From: Gammaproteobacteria bacterium
GTDB lineage: Bacteria > Pseudomonadota > Gammaproteobacteria > Competibacterales > Competibacteraceae
Reading direction: 5' to 3'
Length of the DNA: 64,000 nt
NCBI GenBank assembly: GCA_024235095.1
Contig: JACKNC010000001.1
Coordinates: forward strand, 806,001-870,000
Shown piece after piece: positions 18,356 through 26,670 of the stretch. A program made the position numbers and the translations under genes. Below the pieces are notes generated by a model. It ran no database searches. It had not been told where the DNA came from and worked only from the letters and a program-made list of their open reading frames with translations. How positions within the stretch are numbered: position 1 is the stretch's first letter; every line of letters starts with the position of its first letter.

Positions 18356-19125
18356 TCGATGCGCGCGCCGTGGTAGACCCATCGGCCCAACTCGCGCCGG
18401 ACGTGACCGTCGGCCCGTTTTCGGTGATCGGACCGAATGTGGAGATTGACAGGGGCACCTGGATTGGCCCACATGTGGTCATTCAAGGACCAACTCGTAT
18501 TGGCCACGATAATCGTATCTACCAGTTTGCCTCGCTCGGCGAGATGCCCCAGGACAAAAAATATGGCGGTGAACCGACCCGTCTGGAGATTGGCGACCGC
18601 AACACCATCCGTGAGTTCGTGACCATCAATCGCGGTACGGTGCAGGATGCTGGCGTCACCCGGCTGGGCGATGACAACTGGATCATGGCTTATGTCCACG
18701 TTGCTCATGATTGTGTGGTCGGCAATCGAACGATCTTTGCTAATGGAGCGTCGTTGGCCGGTCATGTTCATATTGAGGACGATGTGGCGTTGGGGGGATT
18801 CGCCCTGGTTTATCAATTCACCCGGCTTGGTGCGCACAGTTTTTGCGGCTTCGCCTGTGGGGTGCATCGGGATGTGCCTCCCTACGTTACGGTGGCCGGT
18901 TACCGCGCTGAACCCTATGGCATCAACGCCGAAGGGTTGCGTCGACGTGGTTTCGCTGATGAGGAAATTCAGGCCGTTCGTCGCGCTTACAAGGTGATTT
19001 ACCGCGCCAATTTACGGCTGGAAGAAGCCGTGGAGAAGGTGAGAGAGATGACGGTGGATTTTCCGCGTCTGCAAATTCTGGCCGATTTCCTGGCTGCGCC
19101 ATCCCGTAATGGCATCGTCCGCTAA
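18352..19125 (+). CDS. lpxA: UDP-N-acetylglucosamine acyltransferase
   Basis: First enzyme of lipid A synthesis. It starts with GTG inside the fabZ stop. The hexapeptide-repeat beta helix spans residues 1-190. HVAHDCVVGN contains the catalytic His. The helical C-terminal domain has FADEEIQAVRRAYKVIYR. 257 residues, close to the E. coli length. Confidence 0.97.
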   Translation: MIDARAVVDPSAQLAPDVTVGPFSVIGPNVEIDRGTWIGPHVVIQGPTRIGHDNRIYQFASLGEMPQDKKYGGEPTRLEIGDRNTIREFVTINRGTVQDAGVTRLGDDNWIMAYVHVAHDCVVGNRTIFANGASLAGHVHIEDDVALGGFALVYQFTRLGAHSFCGFACGVHRDVPPYVTVAGYRAEPYGINAEGLRRRGFADEEIQAVRRAYKVIYRANLRLEEAVEKVREMTVDFPRLQILADFLAAPSRNGIVR

Positions 19126-19167
19126 CTTATACCCATTCCCATTATGTTCAATGACATTGCCGCAGAG

Positions 19168-19270
19168 TCTCCCCCCTTTGAAAAAGGGGGGTCGGGGAAG
19201 ATTTCGACAGGCAGCGTCAATCCACGGTGTTCAAATCCCCCCTCACCCCCCTTTGCTAAAGGGGGGAATC
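19168..19270. repeat. Pair of inverted poly-C/poly-G palindromes
   Basis: Two copies of a short palindrome of the form CCCCCCTTTGNNAAAGGGGGG lie at about 19170-19191 and 19246-19266, pointing in opposite directions. Each is followed on its outer-to-inner side by a (T)CGGGGAAGATTT-like or AAATCCCCCC tail. Repeats of this type are dispersed in many bacterial genomes. They fill most of the 185-base gap between lpxA and lpxB and could form strong RNA hairpins there. Confidence 0.75.
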
Positions 19271-19310
19271 CAGGGTTCAAAACCTATCGAGAAACGGTAT
19301 TACGTTGGTT

Positions 19311-20456
19311 ATGCACATCGCTCTGGTTGCAGGTGAGCCTTCCGGCGATCTGCTGGGCGCCAGTCTCATCGCCGCCTTGAAGGCGCGCTATCCCCAGGCG
19401 CGGTTCACTGGGATTGGTGGACCGGGCATGATCGCCCAGGGTTTACAAAGTTTGGTTCCCCTTGAGCAACTAGCGGTGATGGGGCTGGTGGAAGTGCTGC
19501 GCCATTTGCCGGAACTGTTTCGCATCCGGCGGCAACTGCGCCAGCAACTGACAACTGCCCGCCCCGATGTCTTTATCGGCATTGATGCGCCGGATTTCAA
19601 CCTGGGTCTGGAGCGCCAGCTGCGCGCTTGTGGTATTTGCACCGCACATTATGTCAGCCCGACGGTGTGGGCGTGGCGCCCTTGGCGAGTGCGCAAGGTC
19701 GCCTGCGCCGTGGATCTAATGCTGACGCTGTTCCCTTTCGAAGAAGCATTCTACGCGCGCCACGGTGTCCCAGTGCGCTATGTGGGACATCCGCTGGCCG
19801 ATGCGATTCCTCTGCACAACGATGCTGGGGAGGCTCGGCGGCAACTAGGTTTATCGTTCCTGGATGGAAGGCGCGTCATTGCCTTGCTGCCTGGCAGTCG
19901 CCGTGGTGAAATCGGGCGTATGGGGGCACTGTTTCTCGATACCGCGCGCTGGTTGCACGCGCAGCAGCCTGATGTGCATTTTCTGATGCCGGCAGCGACT
20001 CCCCAACTGTATGTGACGCTGGAAAAATTGCGATCCGAACATGCGCCGGATTTGCCCTTGACGCTGATGCAGGGGCATTCCCGCGAGGTCATGGCCGCTG
20101 CCGATGTCGTGTTGCTGGCTTCAGGCACCGCGACTCTGGAGGCCATGCTGCTCAAGCGGCCTATGGTGGTAGCTTACCGGGTGGCGCCGCTCACGGCCTG
20201 GATCGCCCGGCGACTGGTGACGATTCGACATTTCGCCCTGCCCAATCTGCTGGCTGGGCGGGAAAGGGTCCCGGAATTTTTCCAGGAAGCGGCAACCACG
20301 CCACGCTTGGGCGCTGCGCTGCTGGAGTGGCTGGCGGATTCTTCCAGAGTTGAAGATCTGACCAGGGAATTCGAAGCGCTGCATATCTGCCTGCGTCACA
20401 ACGCCACCGAACAAGCGGCAAATGCTATCGCTGACTTATTGGGGATTAGGGATTAG
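19311..20456 (+). CDS. lpxB: Lipid-A-disaccharide synthase
   Basis: GT19 glycosyltransferase that joins UDP-diacylglucosamine and lipid X at the inner membrane. AGEPSGDLLGA opens the protein. YVSPTVWAWRPWRVRKV and LLPGSRRGEI are family blocks. 381 residues from ATG 19311; a TTG two codons upstream is possible. The gap before it is unusually long and holds palindromes. The expected rnhB-dnaE neighbours are missing downstream. Confidence 0.96.
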   Translation: MHIALVAGEPSGDLLGASLIAALKARYPQARFTGIGGPGMIAQGLQSLVPLEQLAVMGLVEVLRHLPELFRIRRQLRQQLTTARPDVFIGIDAPDFNLGLERQLRACGICTAHYVSPTVWAWRPWRVRKVACAVDLMLTLFPFEEAFYARHGVPVRYVGHPLADAIPLHNDAGEARRQLGLSFLDGRRVIALLPGSRRGEIGRMGALFLDTARWLHAQQPDVHFLMPAATPQLYVTLEKLRSEHAPDLPLTLMQGHSREVMAAADVVLLASGTATLEAMLLKRPMVVAYRVAPLTAWIARRLVTIRHFALPNLLAGRERVPEFFQEAATTPRLGAALLEWLADSSRVEDLTREFEALHICLRHNATEQAANAIADLLGIRD

Positions 20457-20517
20457 AGGATGGAAAGAAGCAGGACCTATCTCGTCAGTCGTAATGTCGC
20501 TAAATCCTGTCATGGTA

Positions 20518-20634
20518 TAGTCTTGCCGATTGTGATCCCCATATTCTTGGTGAATCCAGTTTGAATGGAACTGTCTAATCAGTGTAGAAGACTGATCCAG
20601 ATGATGCCTCGTTTGGAGGAGTACTGCCATGAAC
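20518..20634 (+). repeat. Left copy of 117-bp inverted repeat (IS630-like 5' end)
   Basis: These 117 bases are an exact inverted copy of 21874-21990. The unit starts TAGTCTTGCCGATTG and runs through a GGAGGAG ribosome site to ATGAAC. The outer ends are TA dinucleotides, the target used by IS630/Tc1-type elements. In this copy the coding part stops after two codons at the IS903-like element. Confidence 0.9.
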
Positions 20635-20635
20635 A

Positions 20636-21720
20636 GGCGTTGGTGCATAAATACCTTTTGGACTGTCAAAGTAGTTAAGCCCCCCGACTGGAGAAGCTGT
20701 CATGACCGCCGAAGCGATTCCAGCGGCACAAACGGCCCCTCAAAAAGTCCAGTATCGAGTTACGAACTGGCCCGAGTATGATCGCGCCTTGGTGCGACGG
20801 GGCCGTTTGACGATCGGGTTTGACGAGGAATTTTTGCGCGAGCACTGGCGGCCCGCGCCGACGGGCCGACGGGGTGCACCGTTCTAGTATTCCGATAGCG
20901 CCATTCAAGCGCTGTTGACCCTGAAGGCGGTGTTCGATGTGCCCTACCGCATGGTGGAAGGGCTGGCGGGTTCGATCGTCTCGTTGATGGGATTGACGTT
21001 GTCCATTCCCGACCACACCCTGCTGTCGCGCCGGGCCCAGACCCTGACGGTCCAGATTCCGCGCCGCCAGCGGGCCAAACCGATGCATGTGGTGGTGGAT
21101 TCGACCGGGTTGAAGATCGACGGCGAAGGGGAGTGGAAGGTACGCCGGCATGGGGCGGGGAAGCGGCGGACGTGGCGTAAGGTGCATTTGGCCTTTGATG
21201 CGGAGGTCAAAGATGCCCTGGCCGTCGAGGTGACCACGGAGGCCTGGACGGACGGTGAAGTGTTCCAGGGATTGCTCGATCAAATTGAGAGGGACATTGC
21301 GCAAGTGGATGGGGATGGCGCTTACGACACCCGCGGCGTGTACGACGCGGCTATGAAACGCGAGGCGACGGTGGCGGTGCCGCCCCGAGAGAATGCCGTG
21401 CCGTGGGAGGCGGATCATCCCCGCACTCAAGCAGTGGCCACCATCGCCGGGCAGGGGCTGCCCGCCTGGAAACAAGCCGTCGGCTATCATCGCCGCAGTC
21501 TCGCCGAACATGGCATCGACCGCTTTAAACAACGGTTCGGTGAGCGTCTGGCCTCCCGCCTTTTCGAAACCCAGGTCACGGAGGTGCATGTCCGAGTGGC
21601 CGCCTTGAATGTCATGACCTACCTCGGCATGCCCGTTTCCGTCCCCTGCAGGGCTATTCTGTCTTGAAAAAACAGAGAGAGGGGAAAATATCGCCCTCAG
21701 TTTATTTATGCACCAACGCC
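20636..21720 (+). mobile_element. IS903-group IS5-family insertion sequence
   Basis: A 1085-bp element bounded by perfect 18-bp inverted repeats: GGCGTTGGTGCATAAATA at 20636-20653 and its complement at 21703-21720. Size, the GGC(G/T)TTGNTGCATAAAT-like end and the transposase type fit the IS903 group. No 9-bp target duplication is present: the left flank is CCATGAACA and the right flank GAGCCAGTC. Insertion was therefore followed by deletion or rearrangement. Confidence 0.85.
20702..21667 (+). pseudogene. IS903-group transposase with internal stop
   Basis: A 321-codon DDE transposase frame interrupted by one TAG at 20885-20887 (codon 62), between GRRGAPF and YSDSAIQALL; otherwise open. The N-terminal WPEYDRALVRRG and DEEFL pattern, VVDSTGLKIDGEGEW (first Asp), GDGAYD (second Asp) and the HGIDRFKQRFGERLASR block with the Glu are visible. 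GGAG precedes the ATG. Unless the stop is read through, the element cannot move on its own. Confidence 0.88.
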
Positions 21721-21879
21721 GAGCCAGTCATCAATGCTCGTTCGATCGATACCGAATAAATCAGCCACTCACTCTGGGCTATAGTGCTTTTCATCGATCG
21801 CACGGACGGCAATCCGACGTAGATCATTCATCACTTCATCAGGGATTTTACGTGCATCAAACATCCACTCAGCGTTCAT
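21721..21879 (-). pseudogene. Truncated IS630-like transposase N-terminus
   Basis: Reading leftward from ATG 21879, preceded by GGAGGAG, 53 codons end exactly at the IS903-like border. Codon 37 is TGA, after KHYSPE. The following VADLFGIDRTSIDDWL is a helix-turn-helix of the kind at the start of IS630-family transposases. Truncated by the insertion and carrying a nonsense codon, so non-functional. Confidence 0.7.
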
Positions 21880-21990
21880 GGCAGTACTCCTCCAAACGAG
21901 GCATCATCTGGATCAGTCTTCTACACTGATTAGACAGTTCCATTCAAACTGGATTCACCAAGAATATGGGGATCACAATCGGCAAGACTA
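21874..21990 (-). repeat. Right copy of 117-bp inverted repeat (IS630-like 5' end)
   Basis: Exact inverted partner of 20518-20634, ending in TA at 21989-21990. It is joined to 51 more codons of the transposase relic than the left copy before meeting the IS903-like element. Confidence 0.9.
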
Positions 21991-22022
21991 ATGGACAACA
22001 CCGATCATTCAGCGAGTGAGCA

Positions 22023-22403
22023 ATGTTCAGCCAGTGGTTAAATCATACGGTTTACGTGAAGGTTTATGCGAACCGCATGGAACTGAAGCATCTATCGACC
22101 GGAAAGACCGTGACGGAAATCCCTGTTCAGCCTTTTACCACTGCACGGTTACTGGTAGGCCAATTCACGGTTGCCGAGGCCACGCTAGCAAAGGGTCTGC
22201 GTAGGTTAAAGCAGCGAGCGTGGTGGTTGATCAAGCCGTGCATTGTAATGCACCCTCTGGAAAAGACCGAACAAGGACTCAGCGAGGTCGAGGAGCGTGT
22301 TTTCAAGGAATTAGCAGCGGGGGCCGGCGCCAGAAAGACAGTGGTCTGGGTGGGGCCGGCGCTGATGGATCGTGAGGCCATAGCCGCCGTCAAGCGGGTC
22401 TGA
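22023..22403 (+). CDS. YjaA-like small protein
   Basis: 126 residues resembling E. coli YjaA, a small protein linked to stress responses. The shared features are an N-terminal strand pair (VYVKVYANRMELKHL), a middle VGQFTVAEATLAKGL helix, and the block EQGLSEVEERVFKELAAGAGA, close to the GLSQVEERILHEVVAGA motif of YjaA as I recall it. No signal peptide or membrane segment. It sits between two insertion elements, 32 bases after the right IS630-like end, so the elements may carry its promoter or have cut it off from its old one. Biochemical role unknown. Confidence 0.65.
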   Translation: MFSQWLNHTVYVKVYANRMELKHLSTGKTVTEIPVQPFTTARLLVGQFTVAEATLAKGLRRLKQRAWWLIKPCIVMHPLEKTEQGLSEVEERVFKELAAGAGARKTVVWVGPALMDREAIAAVKRV

Positions 22404-22446
22404 TCGGGTATTATGACGTACTGTGAGAAATTTGGTCGTCCTTCAG

Positions 22447-22456
22447 GGTCACCATC
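22447..22456. repeat. Left 10-bp target site duplication of ISAs1-like element
   Basis: GGTCACCATC directly outside the left inverted repeat; identical to 23679-23688. Confidence 0.9.
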
Positions 22457-23678
22457 CAGGGCAATCGCGCTATGCAGGGAGTTGACAGGAGATGGAGGGC
22501 TGGGATAACGGAACCTGGTTATTGGATGGAGAGGACTGATATTGCCCCGATGACTCGACCCGCGCCCCTATTTCGCCGGCCTACCTGATCCGCGCCGCAA
22601 GACCCGGAACAAGCTCCATAAACTCCATGATATTCTGATGATGGTGCTCTGTGCGGTACTCAGTGGTGTGGAAGACTGGGTGGGGATGGCGGACTTTGCC
22701 GAAGAGAAGGAAGCCTGGTTGCGGGGGTTTTTGGAGTGACCCAATGGGATTTCCTCGCACGACACCTTGAGCGACGTGCTGGGGCGGATGGACCCGGTCG
22801 CGTTCCAGACGGTCTTTACCGCTTGGGCGACGGCCGCGTTACCTCATTGGGTCGGCCAACAGATTGGTGTGGATGGCAAGACGGTGCGCGGGAGCCGGGA
22901 CGGTGAAAACCCGGCGGTGCATCTCGTCGGTGCGTTTGCCGGGCAGGCCCGTTGGGTGTTGGCGCAGCAGGCGGTGGCGGAGAAGTCCAACGAGATCACG
23001 GCGATCCCAAACCTGCTGGAGTTGCTTGACCTCCAGGGGGCGGTGGTGTCGCTCGACGCCATAGGTGGCCAAAAGACGATCGCCCGTCAGATTGTGGAGG
23101 GGGCGCCGACTACGTACTGGCGCTCAAGGACAACCATCCAACCGTCTGCGAGGACGTCCAGCTCTGGCTGGATACCGAAGTGGCGTGCGCGCGCCTGCCC
23201 GTGCTGGAAACGGTGGAAAAAGACCACGGCCGGATCGAGATTCGCCGCTATGCCCTGAGCAGCCAGATCGACTGGCTGGAAGCGAAACCGGATTGGGTGG
23301 GACTCCACGCGGTCGGCCGGGTGGAGTCCATCCGGCTCATCGGCAACCACACGCGTACCGAATGTCGCTATTTCCTGTGCTCGCTGGCGGATCGCGACCG
23401 GTTTGCCGCCACCGTCCGCGGCCATTGGGGGATCGAAAACCAACAGCACTGGGTCTTGGACGTGCAATTTGGCGAAGATGCCTGCCGGACTCGAAAGAAT
23501 CACTCGGCGGCGAATTTGGCCGTGATTCGTCGCATGGCTCGCAACGTGTTGCGCCACAACGGCCCGCCGCGCGACAGCATCCGCCGCCGTAAACTCCGGG
23601 CCACCCTCAATGATGATTACCGGTTACGTCTCCTCTTCGGCCAGCCCAGTCCGATTACCACATAGCGCGATTGCCCTG
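22457..23678 (+). mobile_element. ISAs1-family insertion sequence (degenerate transposase)
   Basis: A 1222-bp element with perfect 18-bp inverted ends, CAGGGCAATCGCGCTATG (22457-22474) and its complement (23661-23678), flanked by a perfect 10-bp duplication. Length, CAGGG ends and target size fit the ISAs1 family. The ends are intact, so it could be moved in trans although its own transposase is broken. Confidence 0.9.
22554..23665 (+). pseudogene. ISAs1-family transposase with nonsense and frameshift
   Basis: The protein can be read from YFAGLPDPRRKTRNKLH (22569) through LHDILMMVLCAVLSGVEDW to a TGA at 22737-22739, where the family normally has L before PNGISSHDT. It continues in the same frame with VGQQIGVDGKTVRGS until a lost G in the G-run at about 23097-23103 shifts the frame. 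It then reads ADYVLALKDNHP, HGRIEIRRY and GHWGIENQQHWVLDVQFGEDACR to the stop at 23663-23665. No clear start codon is left in frame upstream, so the N-terminus may also be damaged. Confidence 0.88.
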
Positions 23679-23688
23679 GGTCACCATC
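23679..23688. repeat. Right 10-bp target site duplication of ISAs1-like element
   Basis: GGTCACCATC directly outside the right inverted repeat; identical to 22447-22456. Confidence 0.9.
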
Positions 23689-23857
23689 GGCGCTGCGACC
23701 TTGCGGCGAATTTGCCCACCACGAGGCGCCGAGCAGCAGGTCTTCTGCTGGATATGAACCCTTAACTTAAACAAAGCGAATCCCCAACGTTGCCGGAGGG
23801 TGGTTCGGATTCCCCGGCACCAGTAGGGAAGGTGATCGCGCTATTGCAATGCCCCTG

Positions 23858-24493
23858 TCACGCAATCGGTGGGACAACGCCCTGTTCTCGTTGGATCGCC
23901 TGTGCCCTAGCCGAGCGCTCCAACAACCGATCCGCGTAGGTCTCCAGCGTCGCATGACCGAACGGCATTGCAAACGCGCGCGCCCAGGCTAATGTGTGCG
24001 CGGCGAGAAGATCGGCTACCGTGAAGCGCTCTCCGACCAGAAACGTCCGCTCGCCTAAGCCGGTCGCCAACACACGTGCGGCCACGCCCCATTCCCAGTG
24101 CGCCGTATCGAAAATCGCCGGGACGCGCCGCTTTTCCGGTAAGGCGAAGCGATGTTTAGTGATCGTCCACAACGGTTGTTCTAGTTCGCTCAGGATGAAA
24201 AAGCACCACTGATTATACAGCGCGCGCTCCACGGAACCGGGGGGTGGCGTCAGACCGCTGGTGGAGAAGCGGTCGCCAAGATAGGTGCAAATCGCCGCCG
24301 ATTCGTTCAGAATCAACTCGCCATCGACCAGCGTCGGCACCTTGCCGCCGGGATTAAGCGCCAGGTAATCCGGTTGGCGACCATCACCGGCCAACAAGTT
24401 GACCGGGTGATATTCGTAAGTCGCGCCGACTTCCTCCAATGCCCAGACCACGCGTTGGGAGCGCGTATTCGGGCAACCATAGACGTGCAACAT
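23858..24493 (-). CDS. Glutathione S-transferase family protein
   Basis: Probable cytoplasmic glutathione conjugation or related thiol chemistry. The thioredoxin-like N-terminal domain has LHVYGCPNTRSQRVVWALEEVG, NPGGKVPTLVDGE with the cis-proline, and NESAAICTYL, the glutathione gamma-glutamyl contact. The helical C-terminal domain has GERFTVADLLAAHTLAWA with the N-capping box. ATG 24493 has GGAG eight bases upstream, giving 211 residues; a TTG at 24508 overlaps that site. It stands alone between the insertion elements and a repeat-rich gap. Substrate unknown. Confidence 0.88.
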   Translation of the reverse strand: MLHVYGCPNTRSQRVVWALEEVGATYEYHPVNLLAGDGRQPDYLALNPGGKVPTLVDGELILNESAAICTYLGDRFSTSGLTPPPGSVERALYNQWCFFILSELEQPLWTITKHRFALPEKRRVPAIFDTAHWEWGVAARVLATGLGERTFLVGERFTVADLLAAHTLAWARAFAMPFGHATLETYADRLLERSARAQAIQREQGVVPPIA

Positions 24494-24909
24494 TTCGTTT
24501 CTCCGCAAAAGAGCAGGGTGTTTATCACTATAGGCGTCCAGGTTAGGTCACGCCTGGGAAAATCACGATGTGCGGGGTGGACCCGGCGTAATGCAGGACA
24601 ACGCGCTCTGTTTCTCAATGATTGGAAAAACTCCATATTAAACTACTTCATGCATCGCGTAACGACCGAGGTGATTGAAGCTTACCACCTATCAGTTCTG
24701 CATCACAGGCCGTTGTAGATGTTGTAGCCCGGATGAAGCGAAGCGGAATCCAGGGCTACGAGTTACGAGCTGCAAGCTATCGATCTGTCCGCGATGAGGA
24801 ACTGATAGGTGGTAAGCATTAAGTCCTCACCATCTATCAGCTTGTTCCAAAACAAGGTCACAGCGCATTTTGATAGATTTCCTGCAACCTTGGGGCGTTA
24901 AGAACGGAG
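24494..24909. other. 416-bp intergenic region, repeats only
   Basis: Holds the likely promoter region of the leftward gst gene at its left end, and two nested palindromes in the middle (24680-24817). The remainder up to the hydrolase stop shows no ORF with a ribosome site, no RNA gene and no terminator that I can support. Confidence 0.5.
24680..24817. repeat. Nested inverted repeats around a REP-like palindrome
   Basis: Perfect 19-bp outer arms: GCTTACCACCTATCAGTTC at 24680-24698 and its complement at 24799-24817. Between them lies a common REP-like palindrome starting GTAGCCCGGATGAAGCG and ending GGGCTAC (24724-24759). A 15-base copy of the outer arm (GAACTGATAGGTGGT) recurs at 57703-57717. 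Confidence 0.8.
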
Positions 24910-25761
24910 TCAATCCGCCAGCAGCCAGTCGCGCACTACGGCGATTTGATCGTCGGCCATCAGCGCCGGGGCATGGCCCATACCGGGAAACTCGATCAAT
25001 TTCGCCTTGGGGCCGCGTTCGGTCATGGCGACCGCGTCAGCATGATCCAGTATGTCGGAATATTCGCCGCGCAGCACCAGGGTTGGGCAGGGTACAGCGT
25101 CCCACAATGGCCACAGGTCAATATCCTTCAAGTCTAGCGTCTTGAAATTCACGGCGATGCCCGGATCGTAAGCGAGCGTATAGCGACCATCCTCCAGTTG
25201 CCGGGCGCTATGCACCGTCATATGCCGCCATTGCTCATCCGTTAAATTGCCGAATGCGGCGGCGATCGTGCGCAGGAAGCGCTCCATTTTATCAATGCTT
25301 TCAAAGACGATAATCTGGCCGACATAATCCGCAACCCGCTCCAGTCCCGCAGCGGGAATGCGCGGACCAATATCATTGATAACCAGCTTGTGGATCGGAG
25401 TCCCGGTATGACTGGCCAGGAACAGGCCGATGAGGCCCCCCATCGATGTACCGACAAAATCCACCCGCTCGGCGTCAATGCGCGCCAGCAGCATAGCCAT
25501 GTCGTTCACGTAAAGCGGATAGGTATAGTCCGCTTTGTCGGTCAGCCAGTCGCTTTGACCTCGTCCGACGACGTCCGGGCAAAGCACTCGATATTCCTGT
25601 TCCAGCGTGGCGGCCAGAAAATCGAAATCACGACCGGTGCGGGTCAACCCGTGGACACAGACCAGGACTTTGGGATTGTCGGGATCGCCCCATTCGGTGT
25701 AGTGGACCCGATGAAAGCCGTGGGGACCGAGAGCGCGATAATAGCGGGAAGTCATGCTCAT
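24910..25761 (-). CDS. Alpha/beta-hydrolase fold protein
   Basis: Serine hydrolase of unknown substrate, 283 residues, no signal peptide. Visible: oxyanion-loop VCVHGLTRTG, the DVVGRGQSDWL loop, the nucleophile elbow GTSMGG at about 105-110, and a C-terminal GMGHAP with the catalytic His. The acid is probably in LRGEYSDIL. A cap region of about 60 residues lies between LVINDIGPR and PCPTLVLRG. The start at 25761 or the ATG two codons later are both possible. It is divergent from a second alpha/beta hydrolase, but the two are not close copies. Confidence 0.85.
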   Translation of the reverse strand: MSMTSRYYRALGPHGFHRVHYTEWGDPDNPKVLVCVHGLTRTGRDFDFLAATLEQEYRVLCPDVVGRGQSDWLTDKADYTYPLYVNDMAMLLARIDAERVDFVGTSMGGLIGLFLASHTGTPIHKLVINDIGPRIPAAGLERVADYVGQIIVFESIDKMERFLRTIAAAFGNLTDEQWRHMTVHSARQLEDGRYTLAYDPGIAVNFKTLDLKDIDLWPLWDAVPCPTLVLRGEYSDILDHADAVAMTERGPKAKLIEFPGMGHAPALMADDQIAVVRDWLLAD

Positions 25762-25900
25762 CGAAAACGTGCTCCTCTCTCTCCCGCCTAAGGGGAGGAT
25801 TGGGGTGGGAAATAAGGCATCTAAATGACCGAATTATCGGGAAAGCCAAACTGGATGGCTATAATAACCGCCATTCACCTCATAGGGAGCATATAAGCGC

Positions 25901-26641
25901 ATGGCGATCCTGCATTACACCGAAAGCGGTCAGGGCGAACCATTGATTCTATTGCACAGCGGCGGCATGAGCGGCGCGGAATGGCAACCGCAACTTTCCC
26001 TGCTAGCGCGTCATTTCCGGGTGATTGTCCCTGATCATTTGGGACATGGCCGCACTCCCATGATCGCCGACCGGCTTACCGTCAGCGACATGGGCCGTGC
26101 TGTATTAGAACTGATGGATGAATTGACGTTGCCAGCGGCGAATTTGGCAGGTTCCTCGATGGGTGGAGCCGTGGCGCTGTGGCTGACCCTTCACTACCCC
26201 GCGCGGGTGAAACGGCTGGTATTGTATCGGATCGGCTACCGCAAGGATGAAGTCACCTATGCCGGAACCCGCAATATGGCTGACCCGGAGTACTGGCGCA
26301 GCGTGGGGATGCACAAATGGCTAAGCGACGTTCATCATCCCCAGGGCGGGCCGGATGCCTGGGAGGACGTCATCCTGCGGGTTTCAGAAGCGCTGGAACC
26401 GGCGACCAGCGATCATGCCCACGATCTGGAGATTCTGGAGCGCATCACTCAACCGACGCTGATCGTGGTCGGCGATCGTGACCCAGTAGCGCCGCTGGAT
26501 CAGATTCTGGAAATGTTCGGCGCCATTCCAAACTGTGGACTCTGGATCATGCCGTATGCAACCCATGTGACTGCAACCAGTACCTGGCGAGCAGAATCGT
26601 TCGCGCTGGAGATCATCCGGTTTTTGCAACGGCGGGAATGA
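25901..26641 (+). CDS. Alpha/beta-hydrolase fold protein
   Basis: Cytoplasmic serine hydrolase of 246 residues. Motifs: LLHSGGMSG (oxyanion loop, HSGG in place of the usual HGxG), VPDHLGHGRT, nucleophile GSSMGG (about 84-89), acid in VGDRDPVAP, and catalytic His in YATHVTA. GGGAGC lies before ATG 25901. The nearest named relatives would be esterases or enol-lactone-type hydrolases, but no substrate can be given. Converges on nusB with 29 bases between. Confidence 0.85.
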   Translation: MAILHYTESGQGEPLILLHSGGMSGAEWQPQLSLLARHFRVIVPDHLGHGRTPMIADRLTVSDMGRAVLELMDELTLPAANLAGSSMGGAVALWLTLHYPARVKRLVLYRIGYRKDEVTYAGTRNMADPEYWRSVGMHKWLSDVHHPQGGPDAWEDVILRVSEALEPATSDHAHDLEILERITQPTLIVVGDRDPVAPLDQILEMFGAIPNCGLWIMPYATHVTATSTWRAESFALEIIRFLQRRE

Positions 26642-26670
26642 CCGCGCGCAATGCCGCTCGTCGGAAATCA

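Noticed and set aside
19109..19380. Short ORFs across the lpxA-lpxB gap
   Set aside because: They are translations of the poly-C/poly-G palindromes.
20675..21589. 304-codon minus-strand ORF over the IS903-like element
   Set aside because: Antisense to the recognisable transposase frame, with no conserved motif.
20627..21729. 9-bp target duplication for the IS903-like element
   Set aside because: Flanks CCATGAACA and GAGCCAGTC differ.
21991..22041. Possible 16-codon leader peptide before the YjaA-like gene
   Set aside because: No ribosome site and no regulatory codon pattern.
22767..23665. Two separate plus-strand genes within the ISAs1-like element
   Set aside because: They join into one transposase after correcting a stop and a frameshift, so they are parts of a pseudogene.
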